Origin: an uncultured Oscillibacter sp.
GTDB lineage: Bacteria; Bacillota; Clostridia; Oscillospirales; Oscillospiraceae
DNA: 57,221 nt
Direction: 5' to 3'
NCBI GenBank assembly: GCA_910586735.1
Contig: CAJUJW010000008.1
Coordinates: 1 to 57,221, forward strand
Below, one piece after another: positions 6,954-14,570 of this stretch; position 1 is the stretch's first letter; each line of letters starts with the position of its first letter. A program made the position numbers and the translations under genes. The notes beneath the pieces were generated by a model that did no database searches, was not told the origin of the DNA, and saw nothing but the letters and a program-made list of their open reading frames with translations.

Positions 6954-7397
6954 ATGAGGACCAAGGCCATCAACGAGGTCGCCCTGAATTTTCCCAGCCA
7001 GAGCCGGAACGAGAGCTTCGCCCGGGCCGCCGCGGCCTGCTTCGCCGCCCAGATGGACCCCACGCTCAACGAGCTGGAGGACATCAAAACCGCCGTCAGC
7101 GAGGCGGTGACAAACGCCATTGTCCACGGATACCCGGACGCCATCGGCGGCGTGACGCTGAAGCTGCGGTGCCTGCCGGAAAACGTGCTGGAGCTGACGG
7201 TGCGGGACCGGGGCCGGGGCATCCCTGATATCGACAAGGCCCGGCAGCCCATGTTCACCACCGGCGGAGAGGAGCGCAGCGGCATGGGCTTTACCATCAT
7301 GGAGAGCTTTATGGACAAGGTGACGGTCCGGTCCGCCGTGAACAAGGGGACCACGGTGGTGATGCGGAAAAGGCTGGTCCCCCGCGTGAAGAAATGA
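6954..7397 (+). CDS. spoIIAB: Anti-sigma F factor / serine kinase SpoIIAB
   Basis: A 147-residue GHKL-fold kinase. The N-box EAVTNAIVHGY (residues 50-60), DRGRGI (85-90) and SGMGF (109-113) make the ATP pocket. It phosphorylates SpoIIAA and holds sigma F inactive before septation. An excellent ribosome site (AAGGAGG) lies 8 bases before the ATG at 6954. Its stop overlaps the sigF start by 4 bases (ATGA), keeping the anti-sigma and sigma factors in step. An upstream open stretch in the same frame lies inside spoIIAA and is not part of the gene. Confidence 0.95.
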   Translation: MRTKAINEVALNFPSQSRNESFARAAAACFAAQMDPTLNELEDIKTAVSEAVTNAIVHGYPDAIGGVTLKLRCLPENVLELTVRDRGRGIPDIDKARQPMFTTGGEERSGMGFTIMESFMDKVTVRSAVNKGTTVVMRKRLVPRVKK

Positions 7398-8098
7398 GCG
7401 CCGCGCTGGAGCTCCTCCGGGCGGCCCAGCAGGGGGACCGGGACGCCTGTGAACAGGCGGTCATCGAGAACAACGGCCTGATCTGGAGCGTGGTCCGGCG
7501 CTATTATGGCCGGGGCGTGGAGCCGGACGACCTGTATCAGTTGGGCTGCCTGGGGTTTTTGAAGGCGGTCCAGGGCTTTGACTTCGACTACGGCACCTGC
7601 TTTTCGACCTACGCCGTGCCCAAGATCGCGGGGGAGATCCGCCGCTTCCTCCGGGACGACGGGGCCGTGAAGGTGGGGCGGAGTATCCGGGAACAGGCCC
7701 AGACCCTCTACACCGCCCGGGAGCGCCTCCGCCACGAACTGGGCCGGGAACCGGCCCTCTCGGAGCTGTCGGAGGCCACGGGGCTGACGCCGGAGGAGAT
7801 CGCCCGGACGGACCTGGCCACCGACGCGCCGGAGTCCCTCCAGCAGGAGACGGCGGACGGATTGACCCTGGAGGGGTCCCTGGGCACCGAGGCCCCGGAG
7901 GAGGGGCTGGTGGAGCGCATCGCCCTGCGGGAGGCCATCGACCGCCTGCCGGAGAAGGAGCGCATGACGATTCTTCTCCGCTATTTCAAGGGCCTGACCC
8001 AGGAGCAGACGGCCCGGGTGGTGGGGGTGTCCCAGGTGCAGATATCCCGGCTGGAGCGCCGGGGCCTGACACGGCTGCGGGAGAGCTTCGAGGCTTGA
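7394..8098 (+). CDS. sigF: RNA polymerase sigma factor, sigma F (forespore)
   Basis: A 234-residue sigma-70 family protein. Region 2 shows NNGLIWSVVRRYYGRGVEPDDLYQLGCLGFLKAV and the -10 recognition part FSTYAVPKIAGEIRRFLRDD. Region 3 has RSIREQAQ, and region 4 ends with VVGVSQVQISRLERRGLTRLRESF. It directs the earliest forespore transcription. It is third in the operon, coupled to spoIIAB. The last 113 bases are also open on the opposite strand as the tail of the convergent gene ending at 7986, an uncommon arrangement for a developmental sigma gene. Confidence 0.94.
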   Translation: MSAALELLRAAQQGDRDACEQAVIENNGLIWSVVRRYYGRGVEPDDLYQLGCLGFLKAVQGFDFDYGTCFSTYAVPKIAGEIRRFLRDDGAVKVGRSIREQAQTLYTARERLRHELGREPALSELSEATGLTPEEIARTDLATDAPESLQQETADGLTLEGSLGTEAPEEGLVERIALREAIDRLPEKERMTILLRYFKGLTQEQTARVVGVSQVQISRLERRGLTRLRESFEA

Positions 8099-8840
8099 AG
8101 TAGTCCTCGTCCTGGAACTCCGTCATGGTGTTCCAGTAGCGCTTGGGCATGTTGCTCATGCGGAGGCGGGGGTTCTCCCGCTCCTTGATGGCGATGGTGT
8201 CGTAGAACCGCTTCCAGAGCAGGCGGTAGCGGGCCTCGTTCTCGTCCGGCGGGGCCATCTGGAAGTCCGCCAGGGGCCGGATCACCGACCGGCCGGGGAC
8301 GTGAAACAGGGCCTCCTTGTGGGTGCGGTCATAGAGGAAAAAGCGCTCGTTGTGAAACCGGGCGGAGAAGTGCCCGCTCAGCACGGGGAGGACCCGGTTC
8401 CTGGGCTCGATCTCGCCGCCCAGCACGCCCCCCAGGTCCGAGAAGCGGACGAAGCCCTTCAGCAGGTGGGCCTCGCCGTTGAGATGCCGGACCGCCCGGA
8501 TGACGGGGAACAGCGTCTCGTCGGACCGGTTTCGGAGGAAGCCGGGGCCCTCTCCCAGGAGTTTGGCCACCAGGCGGAACAGGCACAGCTCCTTCTCCGG
8601 CAGGCAGGTCAGAAAGCCCCGCCGCAGCAGGACGGCGGCCTCCGGGGACAGGGCGGCGACCTTCCGCAGGACCCGGACGGCGTGTTCCGGGTCCGTGGCC
8701 ACCGTCCGGGAATCGAACAGGGTGCAGAGCCCGTCCTCGCCGGAAGAAAACCCGGCGGGGATTTCTTTATGGGCGTAGCTCTCGAAGACGCAGGAGAGGA
8801 AGCCCTTAAAGCTGCCGTCGTAGAAATAAATCACGTCCAT
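7986..8840 (-). CDS. Probable DNA metabolism protein (TIGR03915/DUF4130-type), partner of the radical SAM gene
   Basis: A 284-residue protein whose body (to about residue 247, MTEFQDEDYF) matches the family found next to, or fused with, uracil-DNA-glycosylase-linked radical SAM proteins. It starts MDVIYFYDGSFKGFL and carries FHNERFFLYDRTHKEALFH and RYRLLWKRFYDTIAIKERENPRLRMSNMPKRYW-like blocks. The family normally ends near the TEFQ block. Here no stop occurs, and the frame runs 113 bases into the antisense strand of sigF, adding some 37 Pro/Gly/Ser-rich residues. Lying 14 bases after the radical SAM gene, it is the second cistron of that operon. A DNA-repair role is inferred from family context; no enzymatic activity is established. 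Confidence 0.8.
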   Translation of the reverse strand: MDVIYFYDGSFKGFLSCVFESYAHKEIPAGFSSGEDGLCTLFDSRTVATDPEHAVRVLRKVAALSPEAAVLLRRGFLTCLPEKELCLFRLVAKLLGEGPGFLRNRSDETLFPVIRAVRHLNGEAHLLKGFVRFSDLGGVLGGEIEPRNRVLPVLSGHFSARFHNERFFLYDRTHKEALFHVPGRSVIRPLADFQMAPPDENEARYRLLWKRFYDTIAIKERENPRLRMSNMPKRYWNTMTEFQDEDYFKPRSSPAAVSGPGAPAGISAPGTPPPPGPSAPGSGP

Positions 8841-8854
8841 GGAAGCCCCTCCTG

Positions 8855-10129
8855 TCACGCCGTGTCCGCCTGGTCGAAGAGGGAGAGCTGCACCGCCTCC
8901 TCCTGGGGCAGCAGGGGCCGCTCGGCGGCGATGAGCCCCCGGAGGACGCTGTCCGGCGTGAAGCGCAGGCCCTCCGCCATCCTGCCGGAGGCGGTGAGGA
9001 AATACTGGGCCCGCTTCATGACGACCCCCAGCCGCTTCAGGTTGTCCACGTGGAGGGGCCCCACCCGCCGGGCGCTGAGAATCCGCCGGGCGGAGGTCAC
9101 CCCTATGCCGGGGACCCGCAGCAACGTCTCGTAGGCGGCGGTGTTCACCTCCACTGGGAAGAAGTCCAGGTGGGCCAGGGCCCAGGCGCACTTGGGGTCC
9201 ACCCTGGCGTCGAAGTCCTGGCGGGCCTCGTCCAGCAGCTCCTCCGCCCGGAAGCCGTAAAACCGCAGAAGCCAGTCCGCCTGGTACAGCCTGTGCTCCC
9301 GCAGAAGGGGCGGCTTCACGTCCTTGGCGGGAAGCAGGGCGTGCTCCACCACCGGCACATAGGCGGAGTAGAACACACGTTTTAGACCGTACCGGTCATA
9401 GAGCCCCTGGGTGAGGCGGAGGATGTGAAAGTCCGTGTCCCGTGTGGCCCCCACGATGAGCTGGGTGCTCTGCCCGGCGGGGGCGAAGCGGGGGGCATGG
9501 CGGTACTTCACCAACTCCTCCCGGCTCTGCCGGTTCCGGGTTTGAATCTGCCGCATGGGGGCCAGGATGGCCCCCTTCGTCTTGTCCGGGGCCAGGGCCC
9601 TGAGCCCCGCCTCGGAGGGCAGCTCAATGTTCACGCTGAGCCGGTCCGCCAGGAAGCCCAGTCGCTCCACCAGCTCCGGGGCCGTTCCGGGGATGGCCTT
9701 GGCGTGGATATAGCCGTTGAAGCGGTAGCGCTCCCGCAATAGGGCCAGGCAGCGGATCATCAGCTCCGTGGTGTAGTCCGGGCTGCGGAAGACCCCGGAG
9801 GAGAGGAACAGCCCCTCAATATAGTTCCGCCGGTAGAACTGGATGGTGAGGTCCGCCAGCTCCTCCGGGGTGAAGGCGGCCCGGCGGGTCTCGTTGCTCC
9901 GGCAGTTGACGCAGTATTTGCAGTCGTACACACAGCAGTTGGTCAGCAGTACCTTCAGCAGGGTGACGCAGCGCCCGTCGGCGGAGAAGGTGTGACAGCA
10001 GCCCGCCGAGGCGGTGGAGGTGTTGCCGATATACCCCTTCTTCGCCGTCCGGGTCCCGCCGCTGGAGGTACACGCCGCGTCGTACTTGGCGGCGTCGGTG
10101 AGGATGGTCAGCTTTTCCAGAACGTCCAT
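8855..10129 (-). CDS. Putative DNA modification/repair radical SAM protein (TIGR03916-type)
   Basis: A 424-residue radical SAM enzyme. The iron-sulfur motif is C66-x3-C70-x2-C73 (CVYDCKYC), with a further conserved Cys at 76. The N-terminal block AAKYDAACTSSGG is typical of the family. Near residue 340, LLRVPGIGVTSARRILSARR is a helix-hairpin-helix, the usual non-specific DNA-binding element of repair proteins. The reaction is unknown. I set the start at ATG 10129; a GTG eight codons upstream is possible but has no better ribosome site. It overlaps the small upstream gene by 22 bases and shares its promoter at 10328-10356. Confidence 0.87.
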   Translation of the reverse strand: MDVLEKLTILTDAAKYDAACTSSGGTRTAKKGYIGNTSTASAGCCHTFSADGRCVTLLKVLLTNCCVYDCKYCVNCRSNETRRAAFTPEELADLTIQFYRRNYIEGLFLSSGVFRSPDYTTELMIRCLALLRERYRFNGYIHAKAIPGTAPELVERLGFLADRLSVNIELPSEAGLRALAPDKTKGAILAPMRQIQTRNRQSREELVKYRHAPRFAPAGQSTQLIVGATRDTDFHILRLTQGLYDRYGLKRVFYSAYVPVVEHALLPAKDVKPPLLREHRLYQADWLLRFYGFRAEELLDEARQDFDARVDPKCAWALAHLDFFPVEVNTAAYETLLRVPGIGVTSARRILSARRVGPLHVDNLKRLGVVMKRAQYFLTASGRMAEGLRFTPDSVLRGLIAAERPLLPQEEAVQLSLFDQADTA

Positions 10130-10293
10130 GGTCTCTTTTGCAGGCGGTTCCACAGCCTGACGTTCCAGGCCGCGGGGAGGGGAACCTCCCGGCGGCGTCG
10201 GGAGGGCCGCTCAATGAGGTCGATGAGCCGGAAGAGCTGAGCGGTGAGGACGGCCACGCCCAGGAGTGTGAAGAAGAAAGTCCAGCCTATCAT
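10108..10293 (-). CDS. Small single-helix membrane protein heading the radical SAM operon
   Basis: A 61-residue protein with one hydrophobic helix (residues 3-20) followed by a basic, Arg/Trp-rich tail (RPSRRRREV, then WNVRLWNRLQKRPW). A G-rich ribosome site (GGGGGGG) sits 5 bases before the ATG. Its end overlaps the radical SAM start by 22 bases. I recognise no family. Single-helix proteins heading damage-response operons include cell-division inhibitors such as YneA, but I see no LysM domain here, so that link is only a thought. Confidence 0.5.
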   Translation of the reverse strand: MIGWTFFFTLLGVAVLTAQLFRLIDLIERPSRRRREVPLPAAWNVRLWNRLQKRPWTFWKS

Positions 10294-10315
10294 AGGAACC
10301 CCCCCTCTAGAAATT

Positions 10316-10356
10316 TTGTTCGAGTGCATTATAACTCGAACAATTGTTTCTGTCAA
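10316..10356 (-). promoter_or_regulatory. Strong promoter with a palindrome centred on the -10
   Basis: On the - strand TTGACA (10356-10351), 17 bases, TATAAT (10333-10328): a perfect consensus. Perfect 10-base arms TTGTTCGAGT (10316-10325) and ACTCGAACAA (10334-10343) flank the -10. The GTTCG/CGAAC halves resemble halves of the Gram-positive LexA (DinR) box CGAAC-N4-GTTCG, each followed at the right spacing by a degenerate second half. Confidence 0.8.
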
Positions 10357-10374
10357 GGGGAAAGGCAAAAAAAT

Positions 10375-10394
10375 CCACGGGAAATTTCCCGTGG
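10375..10394 (-). terminator. Palindrome with T7 tract on the minus strand, upstream of a minus promoter
   Basis: CCACGGGAAA/TTTCCCGTGG is a perfect 20-base palindrome. On the - strand it is followed after one or two bases by seven Ts (10373-10367), a classical terminator. No - strand gene precedes it (thiN is on +), so it may block antisense readthrough into the repair operon. A TATAAT at 10425-10430 is the likely thiN -10. Confidence 0.65.
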
Positions 10395-10458
10395 AAAACG
10401 CTGGCCTTTTGTCCATTTTAAAGGTATAATCAAACTATCAAGCCAAAGGAGAGTTGCC

Positions 10459-11091
10459 ATGAAACGCTGCTTCATCTTCGCCGCCGGGAGCTTTTACGGA
10501 CTGCGGGAACGCCCCGGCGACCCCGACGACTTTATCGTCGCCGCCGACGGGGGGTATCGCGTCTGCCTGGACCAGCGCGTCAAACCGGACCTGCTGATGG
10601 GGGACTTCGACTCTCTGGAGCCCCCGGCGGACTTCGCTCATGTCCGCCGCCTGCCGGTGGAGAAGGACGACACCGACACCCTGGCCGCCGCCAGGGCGGG
10701 GCTGGAGCGGGGCTGCACGGACTTTCTCATCTACGGCGGCACCGGGGGCAAGCGCCTGGACCACACCCTGGCCAACCTCCAGACCCTGCTGTTCCTCCGC
10801 CGGAGGGGGGCGATGGGCTTTCTCTTCGACGACGACTTTCTCTGGACGGTCATCGAGAACGGGGACATCCGGGTGACGAAAACGGTGGAGTGGGGGCTGC
10901 TCTCGGTCTTCTGCCTGGGGGACCGGGCGGAGGGCGTGGAGGAGACGGGGGTCCAGTACCCCTTGAGGGACGCCGTGCTGACCCCGGACTTTCCCCTGGG
11001 TGTCAGCAACCACATCCTGGAACCTGAGGCCCGGGTCTCCGTCCGAAAAGGGGCCCTGGCCGTGGGCTGGGAGCTTCCGCCGTTAGACTGA
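10459..11091 (+). CDS. thiN: Thiamine pyrophosphokinase
   Basis: A 210-residue enzyme that makes thiamine diphosphate from thiamine and ATP. Family motifs are FIVAADGGYRVCLD, PDLLMGDFDSLE (metal/ATP site, about residues 50-62), EKDDTDTLAA and GGTGGKRLDHTLANL. A ribosome site (AAAGGAG) lies 8 bases before ATG 10459. Upstream in-frame open sequence is intergenic, containing the divergent promoter. It appears monocistronic. The TPP it makes is the cofactor of Dxs, encoded 18 kb downstream. I see no TPP riboswitch in front of it. Confidence 0.93.
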   Translation: MKRCFIFAAGSFYGLRERPGDPDDFIVAADGGYRVCLDQRVKPDLLMGDFDSLEPPADFAHVRRLPVEKDDTDTLAAARAGLERGCTDFLIYGGTGGKRLDHTLANLQTLLFLRRRGAMGFLFDDDFLWTVIENGDIRVTKTVEWGLLSVFCLGDRAEGVEETGVQYPLRDAVLTPDFPLGVSNHILEPEARVSVRKGALAVGWELPPLD

Positions 11092-11121
11092 ACAAAGAAT
11101 AACGAAATGACAAAAGTGTCC

Positions 11122-11178
11122 TTGATTATAGGCGGACTTTCATGTATAATGTACAACAAAGGAAAGGTTGACCTTTCC
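11122..11178 (+). promoter_or_regulatory. Promoter and start-site hairpin of the xanthine dehydrogenase gene
   Basis: TTGATT (11122-11127), 17 bases, TATAAT (11145-11150). About 10 bases later a perfect 8-base hairpin, GGAAAGGT-TG-ACCTTTCC (11161-11178), sits at the start of the transcript, 53 bases before the ATG. It could be an operator or an mRNA 5' stabiliser. Confidence 0.7.
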
Positions 11179-11231
11179 GAATACAACATGGCCGTGGGAC
11201 CGAGGGCGGGCACGGAAGCAAGGAGTTTTTT

Positions 11232-13778
11232 ATGGCGGCATTTACCGTAAACGGCAGATCTGTGACCGTGGAGAAAAATCAGAAGCTGATCCGCTTTCTG
11301 CGGGACGAGCTGAGGCTGACCTCCGTGAAGGACGGGTGCAGCGAGGGCGCCTGCGGCACCTGTACGGTCTTGATTGACGGCAAGCCCACCAGGGCCTGTA
11401 TCCCTCAGACGGACAAGCTGGAGGGAAAAAGCATCCTGACGGTGGAGGGCCTGACGGACTTTGAAAAGAAGGTCTATACATACGCCTTCGGCCGGGCCGG
11501 GGCGGTTCAGTGCGGCTTCTGCATCCCCGGCATGGTCATGTGCGCCAAGGGCCTGCTGGACAAGAACCCCGCTCCCACCCGGGAGGAGGCGGCCTTTGCC
11601 ATCCGAAACAACATCTGCCGGTGTACCGGCTATGTGAAAATCATCGACGCCATCCTCCTGGCGGGAGAGGTCCTGCGGGCCGGGGCGGTGCCGGAGGTTC
11701 CCGCAGACTGGTCCCTGGGAGCCAGGGCGCCCCGGGTGGACGTGGAGGAGAAGGTCACGGGAACCGGAATCTACCCCGACGACGTGTACATGGACGGCAT
11801 GATTTACGCCTCCGCCGTCCGCTCGGAGTATCCCAGGGCGAGGGTCCTGGCCATTCACAAGGAGGAGGCGGAGGCCCTGCCCGGCGTGGTGGGGGTCTTC
11901 ACCGCCGCAGACATCCCCGGCAGCAACAAGGTGGGCCACCTGAAAAAGGACTGGGACACCATGATTGCCGTGGGGGACATCACCCACTACCTGGGGGACG
12001 CGATCTGCATCGTGGCCGCCGAAGACCAGGAGACCCTGGCCAAGGCCAAGGAGCTGGTGAAGGTGGTGTACGAGGAGCTGCCCTGCGTCCGCAGCCCCAA
12101 GGAGGCCATGCTGCCCGACGCGCCCCTGGTCCACCGGGACGGGAATCTGATGACCCACAAGCACATCCAGCGGGGCAACCCGGCGGAGGCCATCGCCAAG
12201 AGCAAGCACATTCTGACACAGCGGTTCTACACCCCCTGGACGGAACACGCGTTTCTGGAGCCCGAGTGCGCCGTGGCCTATCCCGACGGGGACGGGGTGA
12301 TGATCCTCTCCACGGACCAGGGGGCCTATGACACCCAGCACGAGACCATGGGGATGCTGGGTCTCCCGGCGGAGAAGGTGAAGGTGCGCAACTGCCTGGT
12401 GGGGGGCGGCTTCGGCGGCAAGGAGGACGTGACGGTCCAGCACCACGCCGCCCTGGTGGCCTGGCTGACCAAGCGCCCGGTGAAGGTGAAGCTCAGCCGG
12501 GCGGAGAGCCTCCTGATTCACCCCAAGCGCCACCCCATGGAGATGGAGTTTGCCCTGGGCTGCGACGAGAACGGCATCATCCAGGGCGTGGCGGCGGAGG
12601 TCATCGCCGACACGGGGGCTTACGCCTCCCTGGGCGGGCCGGTGCTGGAGCGGGCCTGCACCCACGCCGCCGGGCCCTATAACTACCAGAACTTTGAGAT
12701 CGACGGCTGGGCCTATTACACCAACAATCCCCCCGCCGGGGCCTTCCGGGGCTTCGGCGTGACCCAGACCTGCTTCTGCATCGAGACGCTGCTGAACCAG
12801 ATGGCGGACATCGTGGGCATCAGCCCCTGGGAAATCCGCTGGCGCAACGCCATCCGCCCCGGCCAGGAGCTGCCCAACGGCCAGATCGTGGACGAGTCCA
12901 CCGGCCTGGCGGAGACTCTGGAGGCGGTGAAGCCCTACTACGAAAAGGCCGCCTACGCGGGCCTGGCCTGCGCCATGAAGAACGCCGGCGTGGGCGTGGG
13001 CATCCCGGACACGGGCCGGGTCCGCCTTGTCGTGGAGGACGGCAAGGTCCATATCTACGCCGGGGCCTCCTGCATCGGCCAGGGCCTGGGGACGGTGCTG
13101 ACCCAGATGATCTGCGACCAGACGGGCCTGGGGCACGAGGACATCGTCTACGAGCGCTCCAACACCTATTCCGCGCCGGACTCCGGCACCACCTCCGGCT
13201 CCCGCCAGACCCTGTTCACCGGCGAGGCCTGCCGCCGGGCCTGTGAGGGGCTGAAAGCGGCCCTGGAGGAGGGGGGGCTGGACTCCCTGAACGGAAAAGA
13301 GTTCTACGGGGAGTACCTGGGCAGGACGGACCCCATGGGGGCGGACGTGCCCAACCCCGTCAGCCACATAGCCTACGGCTACGCCACCCAGGTGTGTATT
13401 CTGGACGACGAAGGGAAGCTGAAGCAAATTGTTGCCGCCCACGATGTGGGCAAGGCGGTAAACCCCCTGTCCATCGAGGGCCAGATCGAGGGCGGCGTGG
13501 TCATGTCCATGGGCTACGCCCTGACGGAGCGCTATCCCCTGGAGGACTGCAAGCCCAAGGCGAAATTCGGCACCCTGGGCCTGTTCCGGGCCAACCAGAT
13601 ACCCGAAATCACCCCCATCATCGTGGAGAAGGAGGGGCTGAACGTGGCCTGCGGGGCCATCGGCATCGGAGAAATCACGTCTATTCCTACAGCCCCGGCC
13701 ATCGCCGACGCCTATTACCGCTTTGACGGCGTGCGCCGCACGTCCCTGCCCCTGGAGGGGACGCCCTATGAGAGGTAA
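11232..13778 (+). CDS. Selenium-dependent-type xanthine dehydrogenase, fused [2Fe-2S] and molybdenum subunits
   Basis: An 848-residue molybdenum hydroxylase. Residues 1-150 are a two-cluster ferredoxin module: C36, C41, C44, C56 for the plant-type cluster and C94, C97, C129, C131 for the second. Residues 160-848 are the molybdopterin-binding part, with GGGFGGKEDV, AFRGFGVTQ, GASCIGQGLGTV and GAIGIGEITSIPTAPAIADA (active-site Glu region). This iron-sulfur/molybdenum fusion without a FAD domain is the layout of the selenium-dependent XDH family (TIGR03311), in which a labile Se replaces the Mo sulfido ligand. No selenium-maturation genes (yqeB, yqeC, selD) are in the window, so selenium dependence is by family only. 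It faces the mocA-type gene and has its own promoter. Confidence 0.85.
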   Translation: MAAFTVNGRSVTVEKNQKLIRFLRDELRLTSVKDGCSEGACGTCTVLIDGKPTRACIPQTDKLEGKSILTVEGLTDFEKKVYTYAFGRAGAVQCGFCIPGMVMCAKGLLDKNPAPTREEAAFAIRNNICRCTGYVKIIDAILLAGEVLRAGAVPEVPADWSLGARAPRVDVEEKVTGTGIYPDDVYMDGMIYASAVRSEYPRARVLAIHKEEAEALPGVVGVFTAADIPGSNKVGHLKKDWDTMIAVGDITHYLGDAICIVAAEDQETLAKAKELVKVVYEELPCVRSPKEAMLPDAPLVHRDGNLMTHKHIQRGNPAEAIAKSKHILTQRFYTPWTEHAFLEPECAVAYPDGDGVMILSTDQGAYDTQHETMGMLGLPAEKVKVRNCLVGGGFGGKEDVTVQHHAALVAWLTKRPVKVKLSRAESLLIHPKRHPMEMEFALGCDENGIIQGVAAEVIADTGAYASLGGPVLERACTHAAGPYNYQNFEIDGWAYYTNNPPAGAFRGFGVTQTCFCIETLLNQMADIVGISPWEIRWRNAIRPGQELPNGQIVDESTGLAETLEAVKPYYEKAAYAGLACAMKNAGVGVGIPDTGRVRLVVEDGKVHIYAGASCIGQGLGTVLTQMICDQTGLGHEDIVYERSNTYSAPDSGTTSGSRQTLFTGEACRRACEGLKAALEEGGLDSLNGKEFYGEYLGRTDPMGADVPNPVSHIAYGYATQVCILDDEGKLKQIVAAHDVGKAVNPLSIEGQIEGGVVMSMGYALTERYPLEDCKPKAKFGTLGLFRANQIPEITPIIVEKEGLNVACGAIGIGEITSIPTAPAIADAYYRFDGVRRTSLPLEGTPYER

Positions 13779-13874
13779 TGGACAATGGATAATGAACGTT
13801 GGGCTGTGACCTGAAAAAAGCGTGGAGGGGAGCGGGACGCCCTCCTCCACGGATAATTGTCAATTGTCAATTAT
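13776..13874. repeat. Heptad-patterned inverted array with GC-rich hairpin between convergent genes
   Basis: From the xdh stop, units like AATGGAC/AATGGAT/AATGAAC run rightward. From the facing gene's end, ATTGTCA units (13856-13876) run leftward. Together they form an imperfect inverted repeat around a hairpin CGTGGAGG (13821-13828)/CCTCCACG (13844-13851). The array supplies the last residues (LIIDN) and the TGA stop of the mocA-type gene. Same logic as 386-448. Confidence 0.65.
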
Positions 13875-14441
13875 CAATTCCTCCAGCGCCTCCTCCGTAT
13901 CCACATCCGTCAGCTCCCGCTTGGGGACCTCCAGCAAAACCAGGTCCTCCTCGTGCCGCCGGATGACGGCGTTTCCCCCGTGGTCCTCCTTGAGTTCCAG
14001 CAGCTCCGGGAAGAACCGGGCGGGGAAGAGGCAGGGGTTTCCCCGGACCCCGCCGTGGGCCAGTGCGGCGATTTTGTCCGGTTGGCTTTGCCACAGCTCC
14101 ACAAGAGCCCGGACGCTCTCCCGCTGGAGGAGGGGCTGGTCGCTGACCAGGAAACAGGCCCCGGCGCAGTCACCCAGGGCCTCCAGCCCCAGGCGGATGG
14201 TGTGGCTGACGCCCCAGTCCGGGTGTTGGTTTTCCACGGCGGCAAAGTGGAATTCCTCCGCCAGGGCCAGCGCCTCCGGGTACTGGGACACCACCGCCAC
14301 GGCGCCGAACGCCTCCGGCGGCACCGCCTCCAGGGCCCGGCGGATCAGACTCCGCCCCCGGACCTCCGCCGCCAGCTTGTTTTTCCCAAAGCGCCGGGCG
14401 TTTCCCGCCGCCATCACCACACAGCCTGTTTTCAGCGCCAT
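13860..14441 (-). CDS. MocA/MobA-like molybdenum cofactor nucleotidyltransferase
   Basis: A 193-residue NTP-transferase with the signature MAAGNARRFGKNKL (residues 10-23), VSDQPLL (metal-binding Asp, about residue 109) and GNPCLFP. MocA-type enzymes add CMP to molybdopterin for xanthine-dehydrogenase-type enzymes, which agrees with its place between two such enzymes. GMP transfer by MobA is less likely, since the partners here are hydroxylases. It converges with the fused xanthine dehydrogenase gene and diverges from xdhA. Its C-terminus is written by heptad repeat sequence. Confidence 0.85.
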   Translation of the reverse strand: MALKTGCVVMAAGNARRFGKNKLAAEVRGRSLIRRALEAVPPEAFGAVAVVSQYPEALALAEEFHFAAVENQHPDWGVSHTIRLGLEALGDCAGACFLVSDQPLLQRESVRALVELWQSQPDKIAALAHGGVRGNPCLFPARFFPELLELKEDHGGNAVIRRHEEDLVLLEVPKRELTDVDTEEALEELIIDN

Positions 14442-14471
14442 ATACTTTCACTCCCATATTTAGCAAGATTT

Positions 14472-14500
14472 TTGATAAATCTTTATAAAAGCAGTATATC
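14472..14500 (+). promoter_or_regulatory. Putative promoter of the xdhABC operon
   Basis: TTGATA (14472-14477), 17 bases, TATATC (14495-14500), in an AT-rich gap, 70 bases before the xdhA start. The ribosome site AAAGGAGGG follows at about 14557. Confidence 0.55.
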
Positions 14501-14570
14501 CTCTTTTCTCCCGTTCAGTCAAGGGCCCCTTTTCCCGGGAGCGAAGTTGTAATAAAAAGGAGGGCTCCCT

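Noticed and set aside
10459..11091. TPP riboswitch ahead of thiN
   Set aside because: The 65-base leader is too short and lacks the conserved CUGAGA and ACCUGA blocks.
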